Shown: positions 12,070-29,897, counted from the first letter of the stretch. The stretch is DNA of 64,000 nt from Baylisascaris procyonis (GCA_037389465.1 JAZARR010000193.1:2108001-2172000), one strand, 5' to 3'. Notes: a model not told the origin generated them from the letters alone. A program made the numbers and translations.

Positions 12070-13337
12070 TCGATACTCTATCTGTTACTTATTTTGTACA
12101 ATTTGTGTTTCTCTCTTTTAATCCATTTTTTAATCATCTCAATTCGTAATTTGTATATTGTTGATTTATTGATAAATAAATTTATTTACATATGGTTTTT
12201 TTCTTTGTTTTATTACGTATAAAAAATGATGGACTTATTTCATGTAACTATGCTGTCTTTGAAGGCATCTACAGGTAGCGAGGATGGTTCCCTTCGAACG
12301 AGAAAAAACCTGATAGATTTAACCACCTATCAGGCCAGGAATAGCTGGTGGAACTTATGAAGGATCTTGTTGAAGGATTTTTTTCAGCTGAATACGATGA
12401 AATTCCATCAGTATGGTGATGTGCTTTTCTATGATGTTTCCCACAGATATGAGCCCATACATGCACCACATAAGAGTGTCCTTCCATCTGTCTTCCCCGC
12501 TCTTCCCTGATTTGCAAGGCAAATTCTTCCTATCACCTATAGCTGTATGATCGAGCGAATGGGAAGGGAAAAAACCCAAAATTGGGGAGGGACAAACGCC
12601 AACACTACATCTAAAACGCTTATAAATTTTTTACAACTTATGCAAAAATTCCCGTAAAAGGAAATACCGTTGAAAAATGCCGCCATTTGAAGGTTCAAAA
12701 TAAATTCTTTGGCTGCCAGAAATTAGTCATTATTCATAGCGATGAATCGACTTCCTAAACGGGCATTCAGTTGGTTTCATTGTTTCATTCGACGGATCTT
12801 GCGAGTGGTCGAAAGATTGTCGTAGAGTACGTTTCGTCGGAGCTCGTGCGAGAAGGTTCCGGAACTTCGAATTCCATGTACTGCTCTTAAAGCAGTTGAA
12901 CGGAGGAGTCGTCATGCAGATGATAAGCTGGAAATTAAAGGACCGTGGGATAGTGGGAGAGAGTTAGACGGACTTCATGATTGTGAATCGACTGCCTCGA
13001 TTATCGGTGACATATGTTGATATAAAACAATTGCAAAATCGGCTATTAACTCACTAGTTTTCTTATAAAATATGTGACGAAAATTGTTTATTAACTTATA
13101 AAATATCGGTCTATGGACGTTGTATGATTATGCATTGCGTTAATTCTTTTCGGTTGCATTTTAACGCTTTCCCGTAGTGTTCGACGAACTTTGGGAATTT
13201 AATTCGATTTTCAATTTTAATTTCAATTTTTCACTTCAATTTTCAAATCCGACAATTTCAAAGCATATATAAACTTTACCAATATTCCTATCAAATTTGC
13301 ATATTTATTTATAAATTTCAGTTTGTATATTTTTGCA
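12070..13337. other. Intergenic spacer
   Basis: Short open frames occur on both strands (for example 12269-12579 and 12730-12915 minus), with higher GC than nearby exons, but none has splice sites or a recognisable product. From 13100 on the sequence is plain AT-rich upstream DNA of the trehalase gene. Confidence 0.5.
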
Positions 13338-13342
13338 GCGAA
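13320..13342 (+). other. Candidate trans-splice acceptor of trehalase
   Basis: TATTTTTGCAG ends at 13338, four bases before the start codon at 13343, with no upstream coding exon. This is the usual layout of a nematode spliced-leader acceptor. An ordinary cis acceptor after a non-coding exon is the alternative. Confidence 0.5.
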
Positions 13343-16300
13343 ATGAAGCCTCTTTCAAATTGGATGCTATCGATAAGCATAATCCTAATTACTTCAAATT
13401 TATTCCGCATTAATGCGACAACCAAAACGAATGAAACTTTTGGAAGCAATGAAAATAGCTCAAAAATAATAAAACGAACGAAAACGATTGACAACGAAAA
13501 TTTCGACGATCTTCAATATCCATCCGATCGTCTCATACCAACAATCGCCGATATGGGATTCGATGACGACCTACTCCCCCAATATGTTTGCAATCGGTAT
13601 CTTTCCATATCAGTGATCAACGTTTGTGACGATAACGCCAATTGTTGCATCTACGTTATACATTCGACTCTACGTAACATATGTAATGTAGATAATGCAA
13701 ACGCTATATTTCGCTTGCATCATCTCTTTGGGGATATTTCAGCGTCATCTATATGGTATATGACAGCATATTGTACTTGATAGGCACTATCATCCATTTT
13801 ACAAGCATTTTATGAGCATTTTCTAGGCATTTTATAAGCATTTTATAAAGAAGTCTACATTATTATTCACATATTTTATTAGTTTCAATGATCTACTTAT
13901 TGAATAAATATTTAGACCTATTTAGGTGTTAGTTTTTTTGGAAATTCTCGAGAAAAAATCGTTTATGCAGATCAAAATCTAACAGAAATGCATTTAATTG
14001 TATGAAATAGTGATCTAAATTCTTATTGGTTAATAGATTTTGATGCATATGAAAGGCGGGAAAGGCGTAGAGGGAATGCAAGCTACCGTATCTCATGAGA
14101 TCATACTTAGCAATTCTTTATTTTGGTAGAGCCCTGAACATCATAGACGATGTTGGCCATCTCGACGTGGGTACCCAAATTAAAGAAATACTTACCAATT
14201 TGGGCTCAAGCTTTGCGTTAGTTTAATCTGTTAGTGTAATTCTGCATGTAGTTACGCTGATGCATATCTTAGATAGTGAAAAATCCACTCAAAAATATGA
14301 GGTGAATCATTGAGAGAAAATTAAAATTAATTTTTTTTTAATTTTTTATTTTTTTAAAATAAATTTTATATGACGTCATACATATCTGAATGAGTTTCCC
14401 GATTGGTAATTTAAATATAATTAGATTTTAGTTCGGATTCACGTGCATCGATAATTTATTGTGAAGGTGAATTACTGCATGCGGTAATGATGTTACATCT
14501 TTATGTCGATTCGAAGACCTATGTCGATAAACCACTCAAAAAGAAACCGGAAGAAGTTATGAAAGCTTTTAAACGTAAATTTGGACGTCCACTTAAATAT
14601 GGAGATCGTGAAGAATTACGAGCATTTATGGAAGAAAATTTCGATCAAGTTGGTGGTGAATTGCTAGAGTAAGTTGAAAATTTGATTTAAAAAACTTAAA
14701 ATTTTTTTTTGTAATCTTTTTTTTCGGAATAGATTATTTATTGTAATAGTTTCTTTAGTGTGTTTAGTTTATTGATTTATTGATTTATTGATTGATCGCT
14801 AAATTTTTGAATAAAATATTTGCAAAAAAAAAATTTTTTTTAATTGAAAATTCAATTTTTTTTACGTTTGTTACATCTATATAATCGAATATTCTACTGA
14901 ATGATTATATTATGAGTAAAAAATTAGATGGAATATGTTTATTAATTGTTGCCTTACATATGAAATGTGGATGCAAGAATTTGTTTTTTAGATTAAAGAT
15001 AAATGCAAGATTATTTTTATCTAGAGACGAATATATAAAACATAATTTACTCGATGGGAATTTAATTTTTCATTTCTAACATTTTTTTTGTCATTATTGA
15101 AGTTATTAAAACAAATAATTCATCATCATTACTATGGATTGATATGTAAATTTTGTTTTTTATTAAATTTTTCTGTAGGGAAACTTTTTATACAAATAAA
15201 ATTTAATGCCTAAACAATTCGAATTTTTTTTTGGGGGGGGGGAGGGGGAGGGTCTAAGGAGAGTAAAAAATTAAAAACGAAAGAAATTTTAGATGTAAAC
15301 TTCCTGATTGGCAACCAAAACCATTCAAATTGCTCAACATACGTGATCCATATTTACGAAAATTTGCACTCGAAATCAACGAAATTTGGAGTCGACTTTG
15401 CCGTAAAATGAAACCCGAGGTAATTTCTATGAATTTTTTTTTCATTAAATTGACTTTTAAATTTCATATAAAAATTCAAAAAAAAACAATTTCATTATAT
15501 TATGAGGATTTATATTTTAAAACAGCCATGATTATATGCTTCGATAATGGAAATTAAAAAGTATTTTTCCATAGAGAGGAATATAGTTGGCATTTAGGGG
15601 AGGGGGAGGTGGATGATATAAGGGACAGTCGGAGAAGAAGACGATCCCTAGTCCCTTATCTTCTCTTATAGAACGTTGTATTTCCCATAAAAGGTACTTT
15701 AAGAACTTTGCTGTGCAAAAGAACTGGGGGGGAGTTTTTCAGCACATTTCCGTATGTAATAACATTTGAACCATAGAGAGCTGTTCCGGAGTCTTTCGGA
15801 GACGATAATATTGCGACCATGCTGGTGGAAGTTATTTTAAAGACACGGAGAGAGACGAACTAGATGCAAGAGGGAGGGGGAGGGGGGGGAGGGAAAGGAA
15901 TACCCCCTTCAATTAAAACGGACGATGGAAGAGGAATAAGAGTGACAATCTATTGGTGCTATTTGTTAAGGTGTTCTCCATTTCATCATTAACACCCCAT
16001 TAAATAAACTTATTTACAATGAAAACTGTTATATATTATAGGTCAAGCGCCATCCTGAAAAACGATCTTTGATCTATGTTCCCAATCATTTCGTTGTGCC
16101 GGGCGGAAGATTTAGGGAGTTTTACTATTGGGACACCTATTGGATTATCAAGGGATTGCTCGCTTGTGGTTAGTACTTCTGTATCAATTTCTGGATGACC
16201 ATTTTCCATCAACTGTCAATATTCTCGAGAATCCCGAAAATATTCTCGAAAATCCCGAAAATATTCTCGAAAATCCAGGAAATATTCTCCATTCAAGAAA

Positions 16301-19300
16301 TCATTTAATCATTTTTAGTTGTAAATTAGAATATGCAAATATAGTGGATAAACATTTGCGTGTAATGACTCATTCAATATTCTAGAAAATGCATTAATTT
16401 GCTAATATTTTTATATGAGGATGTGATCAGAAAAAAAAAAGGAAAGGTTTCACTTGTTTGAAAAATTTAGATTAATTTAAAAGATAAATTTTAAAAAGCA
16501 TCTAATCGTTGAATTAAATTCCTCTCCATCGAAGAATTTGACTGTATTGATTTTTTATTAAAAAAGAAAAAAAAATTTATATAAATTGGCATTAAATAAA
16601 TTATTTGCAAATTCTTATCAGATAACATATTTCAAACATTTGCAGATCTTTATGAGACAACAAGAGCAATGTTAGATAATTTCAAATATATGGTCAATAA
16701 AATTGGTTTTATTCCGAATGGTGGACGTCTCTATTATCTACGTAGATCGCAACCACCTTTCTTTATTCCAATGGTTTTTGAATACTATAGGGCGACCAAA
16801 GATAAGAAGTTCATCTCGTCAATACTACCTGCAATGCGAAAGGTTTTGTCTCTATAAGGTTTTTTTGTTACCTCTTCAAAGGTATTTTAAAAACCATAAG
16901 GAATCTGATTATGAGGTAGTTTTTTGCCGGCGCATTTCTTCGGCAGGTTGTCCCTCCGTCATGGATTTCGCATCCGGATCACATATTCCGAAAAGTTCAC
17001 CATCCTGACCTGAAGCCAAAAAAAAACAAAACGTAGCACTAACTCCTCCATCTCTTCCAACTCTCAATATTGGCATCAGCTTTGCCGTCTAGGTTATCGA
17101 TGCATGGGAATTGGTGGCGGAAATGGTCGAGTACCCTTGTAGAGGGACATACAATTTGTCTTCAACCACTGCAGCATATGCCACTCATTGACAGATACTA
17201 AGCCTATAAAGGCATGTTCTTCACCTGGCCATCAAAGAACATGTCCGAGCCTAGTATTTAATTACCGCATAGTTAAGGAAAACGTTTCAAATACTCCAAG
17301 ATAATTGCCTTTCAAGATCCCATTATATTCTAGGATGCAAAAAATTACAGGAATTCGAATTTTGGACAAATCGTCGTATGATAGATGTTGAATTTAACGG
17401 TAAAAAACATCACGTTTTTCAATATAGAGCTGAAAGTAATGTTCCACGGTTTGCGTTTTTTTATAGTTTCTTTTCAAATATTATAAAAATTAAAATAATT
17501 TCTTTATGGGAATTGTTTTATTATTAAATTATAAAATTAGTATACTTAACCACTTACAAGACTATTTTTGTAGGTGAGCTACTATGACATTCTCGAGAAA
17601 TCTTTCATAGTTCTAGTTTAATTGACGTAATAGTTAGAGAAGAAATAGGCACTTGGCTGACAAAAGAGCAAGTCGTATACTCGAATCGTTTCCGGGGTTT
17701 TTCGGCTTGTTCGTTCGGAAGTGAACAATTTTAGAAGGTAATCTAAGGCGATGACTATGTTGACTGCTATGGGTAGTAAATGGTATAGTGGGTTCTTAAT
17801 TATATGAATCGAAAAAAAGTAGAATGGAAAGGCTTCAATAAGTTGGGAAATCTTTAAATAAAAACTGCAGGAGATTTTCTATTCGTTGCATTTAAATGAA
17901 TAAAACTTAAGGCCAGAATCGTATCGAGAGGATTTCGAAACGGCGCAAACGACAAAACTCTGGAAGAAGCATAAATTATGGACCGATATAGCTAGTGCTG
18001 CTGAATCGGGATGGGATTTTAGTAGTCGTTGGTTTGCTGATCATAAACGTCTTTCAACGATCGTCACCACAAAAATTATACCAGTGGATTTAAATGCGAT
18101 TTTATGCTGGAATATGGATATACTCGCATATTTATATAATGAAATCGGTGCGATGAATTTCTACGTTATTTGCTAATTCTTTTAGATTGTATTGTTGAGA
18201 ATCCGGACATGCGGGTCTTAATTTCGATCCTTTCCCCCTAATCTATCACAAAAGTTGAAATAAATTTATAAAGTAGTAAAAAGTTGATGAATGAAATTAG
18301 AACGGAATTTTACAAATAAAATGAAATAAATTATTGCACTCATATCGATTACTGCATAGAGGAATGAAGTAATAACGCTATATGAAAAGCGACTGTAAGG
18401 GTTGACAATGTGAATCGGCGGTAATTAAGAAGGGGATAGAAGGGATTGCAGTAAAAATCTATCAAAAATCAAGGTAATTTCCCTGTCGAGGATACTGACT
18501 GGAACTATGATGATGGATGTTGTTCGATCTTCACATAACATGACATAGAATATTTTAGGGGTCCTAAAATTATATTTGAATGTATGTGGGCTGTTTCTTA
18601 TTGCGTCATATCACTATATAAGACAGTCTAAATGAATGGAGTCTTCGGTTTCAGTTATAGAAGTATTTCTTATAATTAAATAAATAAATTTAAAGGAAAC
18701 AAGGAACAGCATAATTACTTTCGAGAACGGCATGAAAGGTTCATGGAGACGTTCAGGGAGGTTTTCTACGACGAAGACGAAGGTGCTTGGTATGATTTTT
18801 ATTTAACTTCTGGATTCCATAACGATGCTGCACTTCCGTCGATGGCCGTACCGTTGTTCACTCAATGCTACAATCATCTTGATTATGATATGGGACGTAA
18901 TGTACTAAATACCCTTCAACGACGTGGACTATTACAATTCCCCGGTGGAGTACCAACAAGGTAAATGTTATTTTCACGCTTCTTTCATAATATGCTTAGC
19001 TGTTGATGTAGTTGAGAGAAAGTCGGAAATGAAACGCTTATGTGGGAAAACATTTCAACCCTGACTTTTCGATTTCCCTGCCTAGGTTCTCATCGAAGAA
19101 GGTATTATTTCATGCTTGCCGATACGGGATAGTGGGCGAGAGAAGGGAGGAAGGGATGGAGGGGGGGGGGCAGGAATACAATCTTCGCAGTACATCATCG
19201 GCGGGGGGGAGGGGAGTTTAAAAAAATATGGCTGCTTTTTTCGGCGATGTTTTCATCTCTTTCGGCAATTAATTAAGCTGTAATATTAAAGAAAATTGTT

Positions 19301-20581
19301 TGATATTCACGGTTCAATTAAATGGTATTCTAATTCAAATGGAAATTCATTGGAAGAATTTTATTGTTTTACGATTCGAAATTTATCAACGACAAAAGTT
19401 TTTTCTAAAAAAAAAATTATTTAAGCATTAAGAAAGGTACCGCTCAACAATGGGATTATCCAAACGGTTGGGCACCAATAAATCATATGCTTATTGAAGG
19501 ATTACGCAAATCTGGTGATCCAGAGTAAGTATTGATTTTTTTGATTGATTGATTGATTTTTTATTGACTGATTGATTTTTTAATTTGATGCCTTTAGAGT
19601 TTGAGTAACTTAAAATGTTATCTGCAATCGATCGTAATAATAAATAAATAATTGAGGATAATAAAACACGATTGTGCGATCAATTATTTCAATCGTTTCC
19701 GCTAAGTTTTCTCGAAGAAAAACTATTTTATGGTCGATATTTTAAATTTAAATAATCGAAATTTTATTTTAAATTTAAATAATCGAAATTTTATTTTAAA
19801 TTTAAATAATCGAAATTTTGATGGCCAATTAAGTCGTGCTATAATCGCATTTCTTCACTCGATTATATTGTGTTTGAATTTGAAGACAATCAAAAAATTT
19901 GCATCGCTTTAAGGTTGCAACAAACGGCATTCGAATTAGCTAGCAAATGGTTGTCAAGAAATTATCATGTCTATGCGGCGGAACATATTATGTGGGAGAA
20001 ATATGATGTCTCAAAAAAATATATTCGTAAAGCTGGTGGTGGTGAATATGAGAATCAGGTTTATTTTAGGTTGATTCTAGTTTAGGTACCATTTCAGAAT
20101 ATTCGCTTTTATCAATGTGTCTATAAATTCGAAATGTTTTGCGATGTTATTTTTCAATAATTTGAAATTTTCTGCGATGTTATTTCTTCAAGTTAAAGTT
20201 GATAAATTACCAAAAAAAATGGTTTATACCGCTTAAAAGATTATCTTTGCGATAGGCAATATAAAATTAAACGAAAATATGAAATACCTTTTTTATACAT
20301 AGTTACTTGTAATTACTATTAGTTGCCTTTAATGTTACCTTCATAATGATCGCTATTTTCTTTTATAGGAAGGTTTCGGGTGGACAAATGGTGTAGCACT
20401 CGATTTAATGCTAAGCTATGCAAATCAAATAGAGGTCATACCGTTGAGCACCGAGAATGCTACTCTCGACTACAGTGATGAGGAATTCGACTATGGATGT
20501 GCATCCGCACATGCTACACTCATATCGTTCACACTTATTGCCATAGCCGTGTTGCTTAACCTCTTACACCTGCAAGTGTGA
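13343..20581 (+). CDS. tre: Trehalase (GH37), secreted and membrane-anchored
   Basis: Hydrolyses trehalose to two glucose molecules. Exons: 13343-13596, 14432-14668, 15293-15419, 16042-16168, 16646-16842, 17334-17448, 17912-18147, 18696-18960, 19426-19524, 19914-20058 and 20369-20581. An N-terminal hydrophobic signal ([19 protein letters not shown]) is followed by [11 protein letters not shown], signature 1 [14 protein letters not shown], then [10 protein letters not shown] with the catalytic Asp, signature 2 [15 protein letters not shown] with the catalytic Glu, and EGFGWTNG. The last about 20 residues are hydrophobic ([18 protein letters not shown]) and suggest a GPI signal or membrane anchor. 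All phases agree except between exons 5 and 6: exon 6 is one base out of frame, and one extra A in the A6 run at 17339-17344 would restore it. This may be an assembly indel or a real lesion. Several acceptors are AAG rather than CAG. Confidence 0.93.
15233..15252 (+). repeat. G-rich tract
   Basis: Trehalase intron 2, 40 bases before exon 3. It holds a run of ten G, then G5 and G3 separated by single A bases. A second block lies in intron 3 at 15871-15897 and a third in intron 8 near 19141-19216. All are candidate G-quadruplexes on the sense strand. Confidence 0.55.
16219..16290 (+). repeat. 21-bp tandem repeat, about 3.3 units
   Basis: Units of AATATTCTCGAAAATCCCGA plus A in trehalase intron 4. 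The first unit contains the palindrome TTCTCGAGAA. Confidence 0.8.
19734..19820 (+). repeat. 27-bp tandem repeat, three units
   Basis: Three near-identical units containing TTTTAAATTTAAATAATCGA in trehalase intron 9. Confidence 0.8.
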
Positions 20582-22019
20582 CATCTGAATGGGATACAGC
20601 TGAAGGCTCCTCCATAAGCCGCTCTAAACCCCATCCCTCCGACTCCGACTCCAATCCTTTCCACTCGGTCCTTTCCTCATCGAGTCCACTCTTTACCATT
20701 CCCTACCTGCGTCCACGTTTTGTGAGGAAACAATCGCCCCATTTATCGTTGCCAATAAAATGTTCTCTATGTGTTTGTTTGCTCATCACTTTAAAATCCA
20801 CTCAGCAATCGCCATTTTCAGATAACAAAACATTTCTCTGTATTAACTCCATACATCGTTCGGCTTAACGTTTAGGCCAGCTAATCGATCCACTTTAATC
20901 CACTCAGTTTCAACGACTCAAATGATGCTCAAAGAATTTTCGCCACCATACTATGACGGCGAATTGGCAAAACTGAAAACGCTAGCCATATCATTGGCCA
21001 TAAAATAAAAATCAACACCAGCGTTCGGTTCACGAAAGGCCTAAGGAGGGAACCCATTCCCAGAAGTGAAGAACCAAACAAAAGTTTAAAAAACCAACTT
21101 TGTTCAGGATGCCAAAATTGAGAGACGACTCAAAGATCTATAGGTGTGTGCGCATATAACATAAAAACTTGAATATAAATTTATAAAGTATTTATACAAA
21201 TATATAATACACAAATATTCATTTAGCAGCTATGAATATCATAAACTGGCAATTATGAAAAAAAATAGGCTTAAAAGAGTGTACTATAAAAATGAGGTAG
21301 ATAAATGAGGGATTGCAAGCATTGACCAATCTTTAAAACAAGAGGGAACGAAACGATTGAATTCCGAAAGAAATCAACCCGCGCACAATCCACTAACGAT
21401 CGTAAATGACGTTAGTTAAAAGCCAAAAATAAAACAAATATAAACATCCTGTATGCAATATACAATCGTCTCTCTAACATGAAGAATTCAAGCATTCTAA
21501 GATCACCAAACTTCTATAATTTCCAAAATCTTTCAATCAATTTCGGATCTGCTTCCTCCAAGCTTTTCGTCATTTCTAAAACTCCTTATTTTCGGTATTG
21601 TTATCTTCTAAGTTCACTAAATAACAACTCTAAACGATGTCTGCGAGAAGAACATCGTGCTATCAATTGCCGAATGAATAGATCCTTCCCAAGCTAGTAT
21701 CAATAATAATCTCTGCACCGATTCTATCCACCAAAATTTTTCTTTCATTCACTCATGAACATTCAAAAACCTTATCGATTAGACATCCGGCGACTTTTTT
21801 ATGCAAATTTATTAAAGAAAATCAACCGGAAACAATGGAAATTGCTTCTTAATGCAACTGACCAAATTTCTACCCTCAAGAATGCTTGTTCGCTTCAAAA
21901 ACTAAAAATTGCCTGAAAACAAAAACTGACAAATAAAAATGGAGTCCTTTCCAAATCCACAAGTTTCATCGACATCCCGTGCCGGTGTCCTTTGCCTCAT
22001 GGGAGATAACCACTTGAAA
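20582..22019. other. Convergent spacer between trehalase and ferritin
   Basis: Contains the 3' ends of both genes. AATAAA-type polyadenylation signals occur on the plus strand (around 20754). An open frame overlapping the trehalase stop (20578-20868) is serine-rich and has no gene-like context; I treat it as 3' UTR. Confidence 0.5.
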
Positions 22020-24084
22020 TTAGCTGTGGAATGACTCTCGATCGAACAAATATTCTCCAAGACCTGGACCAGCCATCTTCACTTCACTTAAAAGATCGCC
22101 CATCTCCTTCATTTGCTTCACTTGCGGCTCCAGAAGATCTTCTATAACAATAAAGCCAATTATACAAATCATCCTAGAAATTCGTATAAATCAAAAAAAA
22201 CAAAACAAACACCGTTCCTTCCCTTGCTGCCCTCACCAAAGAAGGATTCATCACTACTGTCACCAAAGGAAGCATTCCTTCGCCCTTCCCTTACATAATA
22301 AAAAGCAAAATGAATGACCTTCAACAAAATCCGATAGATGTGGATCATCGGTGGTCTCAGCGATCGTGTAGAGATGCGTAAAACTAGCATTTAATGCCTT
22401 TTCCATTTCGAGCGCATCCTCAAATGCGTCCCTCACATTGCCCCAATCATCACGCACCGGTTTCTCAACCGATGCAAGTATGATACGACCACCTCTTGAG
22501 TTCTGGTACTTCATTAACTGCAATTAATTTCGTATACTTTTTTAAGCAATGATCTCCACATGCTCATAAGAAGGCAATCTACATCCATACAGGACGAACG
22601 TAAATCATACTAATTTCCAATTAAATTGCTGATCAATTCAAATGTTCTGACTACCACTTGTCGTATCACCATATGAAGATACGACCTGAAGTCACACCTC
22701 TAGACCAAATCACATTTTTTTAAAGGCGCATTTAGCAATTATTTATTTATTTACAAAACGAGTGACAAAGTTTATTTATTTACGTGAATATATTTAGCTC
22801 AATGAGGCTCACAAAGTGAATAAAATGCTGGTAGATTTATCTAAATAAAACGAACAAGTCGCTCTTTCACAACTAACAACTTTACACGATGGACTAAAAA
22901 TCAAACAGGTCAAAGTCTTGGAAATTGTTGGTTGGTTTATGCACCCCCAACATCATCAAGATCCGTCCAAACCTCAACAATCTTATCTTAATACCTATAC
23001 TACCCAATTCATCGGAAAAGTTTTTTTAAACACCATTTAAATTATTTTTAAACAAAGCTAAACAAAAATGGCACTGAATAAATGGATTTATTCATACGCT
23101 GAATGAATTTAAAGCTAACTGATGCGCCTGATGGATATTCAGCCATCTTGGGCGTCTAATTACCCACCGAGTTGTTGCGATAAAGACGCCCCGAACAATG
23201 AGCCCCTTCTTAAGCACATCCAGTCAAAGAGAGGGAACCTAATTTGAACCCGATAGTCACGACTGGGTTTGATGCAAATCTCTGAATAATAAGATAAAAC
23301 AAAGAGCAAAAAAAAAAACCTGCAAGTTAAAGTGAATGGGAAAAGAAACACTAAACAACCTTATCTGCCATCTCCTTCTTATGCTCCGACAGTTTCACGA
23401 AGTATTCATGAACCTTTGGTAACGCCACATCATCTCGATCGAAATGGTATGCAATACCCAAATAGACATATGAAGCGTGCAATAGTTCATTTATCTGAAG
23501 AAAAAATAAATTCTTAAAAACGCTTCAAAGAAAAGTTCGAGCTCTCTCCCGAGCTCAACATTTTTTAATAAAAATATTCCACACGTAAATTTTTTCTCAC
23601 CGAGATAGCGGCTTAACGAAATGGTAATATATGAATAAAAATTTCACCTTTGCAAAAATTTGAAAATTATGAAACAAGTTCACTCGAAAACAATTATATG
23701 GCGCTGTACCTTTCAAGGTGTGATTGATGATCCACCTTAAATTAAAGGTACTGAAAGAAGTAAGGAACTGAGGCATTTTAAATTTCAATATATTTTCCAT
23801 GTTACCTTCAAAAAATCAACAATTTCCCAATCTGTAATAAGCTGAGCATTGAATCACACCAACTTTCACATCGCCCTCCCTCCTTCTTAAGAAAGTGAAT
23901 TACTTGCCCATCGCAGGAAACAAATTGGTTTGGAGCATCCACTCTGCCCCCCACCCACCCATTCCCTCGAGGGAAGTAAACCCCCCAAAATTAGGAGCAA
24001 TCTCACGCTTACCTTCTCATTAATCGAGTTCTCCGAGTCGACATGATAGTTCTGTCGGATCTGCGATTCGTTTTTTCCTGACAT
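22020..24084 (-). CDS. ftn: Ferritin subunit with degenerate ferroxidase centre
   Basis: Iron-storage cage subunit. Minus-strand exons: 24084-24013, 23494-23360, 22517-22319 and 22141-22020, all in phase, giving about 175 residues, a normal ferritin length. Landmarks: SQIRQNYHVDSENSINEK, ASYVYLGIAYHFDRDDVALP, LMKYQNSRGGRI, DDWGNVRDAFEDALEMEK, DPHLSDFVEEDLL and GPGLGEYLFDR. By human H-chain numbering, Tyr34, Glu107 and Gln141 are kept. However, the segment LSEHKKEMADKL replaces Glu61/Glu62/His65 with His/Lys/Met, and the E27 position is Leu (INELLHASY). The fold should be intact, but catalytic Fe(II) oxidation is probably lost, as in vertebrate L chains. A CCTTGCAG acceptor-like site about 25 bases upstream of the ATG (near 24110) suggests trans-splicing. 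No iron-responsive element was recognised. Confidence 0.93.
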
Positions 24085-24928
24085 TCCAGCGTACAAATCC
24101 AGAAATTGTCTGCAAGGATGCTTCTTGTAGAGTATGTACAGTACAACATTCGCATTTATTAGTTGTGAACGAACTCCGTACAACCTCAGTCCCACCTTTC
24201 CTCTTCACTAGAATATCGCGCAACCCCTCTGAATTGTGGATGTACCGGCATACAAAAAAAAATGCTCCGATACATATTTAACAACAGGCCAATTGCTTAC
24301 TCCTCGCTTTATAACCCCATAGATAAGTAACCTCTCCGCAGTGGGTCCGAACGACGACATATCCTAACATCGACTCCAGATGACGTGAACACAATGATTT
24401 CGTCCATCTTATAAAATGGCACAAGCATGCCCAACATCAGATCCCGTCGCAGATTAACGAAAACACCAAAATATCGGGCATATCCATCCCTTGTCGAGTG
24501 GAAATATTTGTTTGGAAGATAGCAGTAATAATATAATTCAAATAACTAAGTCGATCTACTTCCCGTCGTCAGAAGCCCGACGAATCGAAGTTGCTTCACA
24601 ATACCTTGAACATCACCTATTCCTTTCAGTGATAACCTTTTCGACTATCACAGCGATGAAGATCCCCATATCACCACGTTCTCTACACGTCGAATCACAT
24701 CCATTACAGCTTTCACGATTTTCTCTATCATACTACAATCAACAAATAAGAGACTAGACTTCGATTAGAGAAAAGCGATGATCGCGTTCCGTTTATCGAT
24801 CAATACGGATCATAATCTCGGAAAGTTCGATACGCAAAAAACAACAACTTTTATTTGCAACACTCCGTACGTCGTAGCCATCAAACATCAACAAACAATG
24901 CGACGAAATTGTGTGTGCGTGTATATCA

Positions 24929-28719
<3,791 letters not shown>

Positions 28720-29014
28720 AATTGAAAGTGCATCTAGCGGTCTTACACTTGGCTAATTTCAACCAGCGAAACTAAAAAAACTTATATCATAAAAAAACCT
28801 GATAAAACTAGGCTAGTTACCAATAAAATTTACGAAAGGCTCCAGCAATGCATGATTAAAGTCTTTTTACAAATACATTTATACCGTACAAATAATTATA
28901 AAAACGCTAAATAAAGATCCTTCCCATTGAAATTTTACATTACATCGAAAATCGATTCAATAAAAGCGTTGCCAACAATATGGGTAAATTTCCACCACAT
29001 AACCGAATTGTATC

Positions 29015-29110
29015 ACTACTTTCAGGTATAAACCACCGCTTTCAGATAGGTATAAACCGCCACTTTCAAATAGGTATAAACCACACTTCCAAGTAGGTAT
29101 AAACCGGCAC
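29015..29110 (+). repeat. About 28-bp imperfect tandem repeat, four units
   Basis: Units of the type AGGTATAAACCGCCACTTTC with drift between copies. Confidence 0.7.
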
Positions 29111-29784
29111 TTCCAAACATATATATACGACAAAAACCGGAAAACAGAGCAACAACCTACCATCACGAGGCGAATTTCCAAATACGCACTCCCTAAAACC
29201 GATACGATTAGATGAATTTTATTTTTTTCCGCAAAAATTTTTCCTCATTTCGTGCTTTACTGAGTATCATAATTTTGAATGTACCAATCAACATTTTTGA
29301 GATTCGAATTTTTAAAATTAAACTGTCGAAATTTTCGTGGAAATTATTGGTACTTCTCTAATATTTCTGAAATATTTATGCAATTGATTGAAACATATTT
29401 TATTACTAATATAATATAAATTAATAAATTTTCGGTGAAATTATTCGGTTCATTGTTGAGTATTATAGCTTCCGGTTCCACCTTTTTTTTTGAGTTAATA
29501 AAACTGCTTAGGATTGAAAGATCACTTGAATGGAAAAGGGTATTTTTTTTTTTTTTTTTTGAAAGATCCATTCTCAATTTGACTGCTTCAAATATAATAT
29601 CTTTGTTTAGAAAATACAGTTTATCTTACTTTTGTTCAAGATCAATAATATTTCATCTTTGAAATAATCGCTATAGTCTATAGCCTTTCAATTTATTTTC
29701 TATTTGGTGATATTTCGTCGTTGAATCATTTCAACAAATTATTTATAGTTAGTATTGAATTTTTTATAATTTTCTACTTTTTTA

Positions 29785-29854
29785 AATATAAATGTAAATA
29801 TAAATGTGAATATAAATATGAATATGAATATAAATATAAATATAAATATAAATA

Positions 29855-29893
<39 letters not shown>

Positions 29894-29897
29894 ATAT
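29785..29897. repeat. AAATAT / AAAT microsatellite
   Basis: AAATAT-type units grading into pure AAAT units. Confidence 0.9.

Noticed and set aside
12269..12579. Minus open frames of 82 and 74 codons
   Set aside because: No splice context, no motif and mutually overlapping frames; probably non-coding.
20578..20868. 96-codon open frame after trehalase
   Set aside because: Overlaps the trehalase stop, low-complexity Ser/Pro composition, no splice sites; treated as 3' UTR.
22800..23000. Box C/D snoRNA in a ferritin intron
   Set aside because: A TGATGATG occurs on the minus strand near 22955, but no box D or terminal stem was found at a suitable distance.
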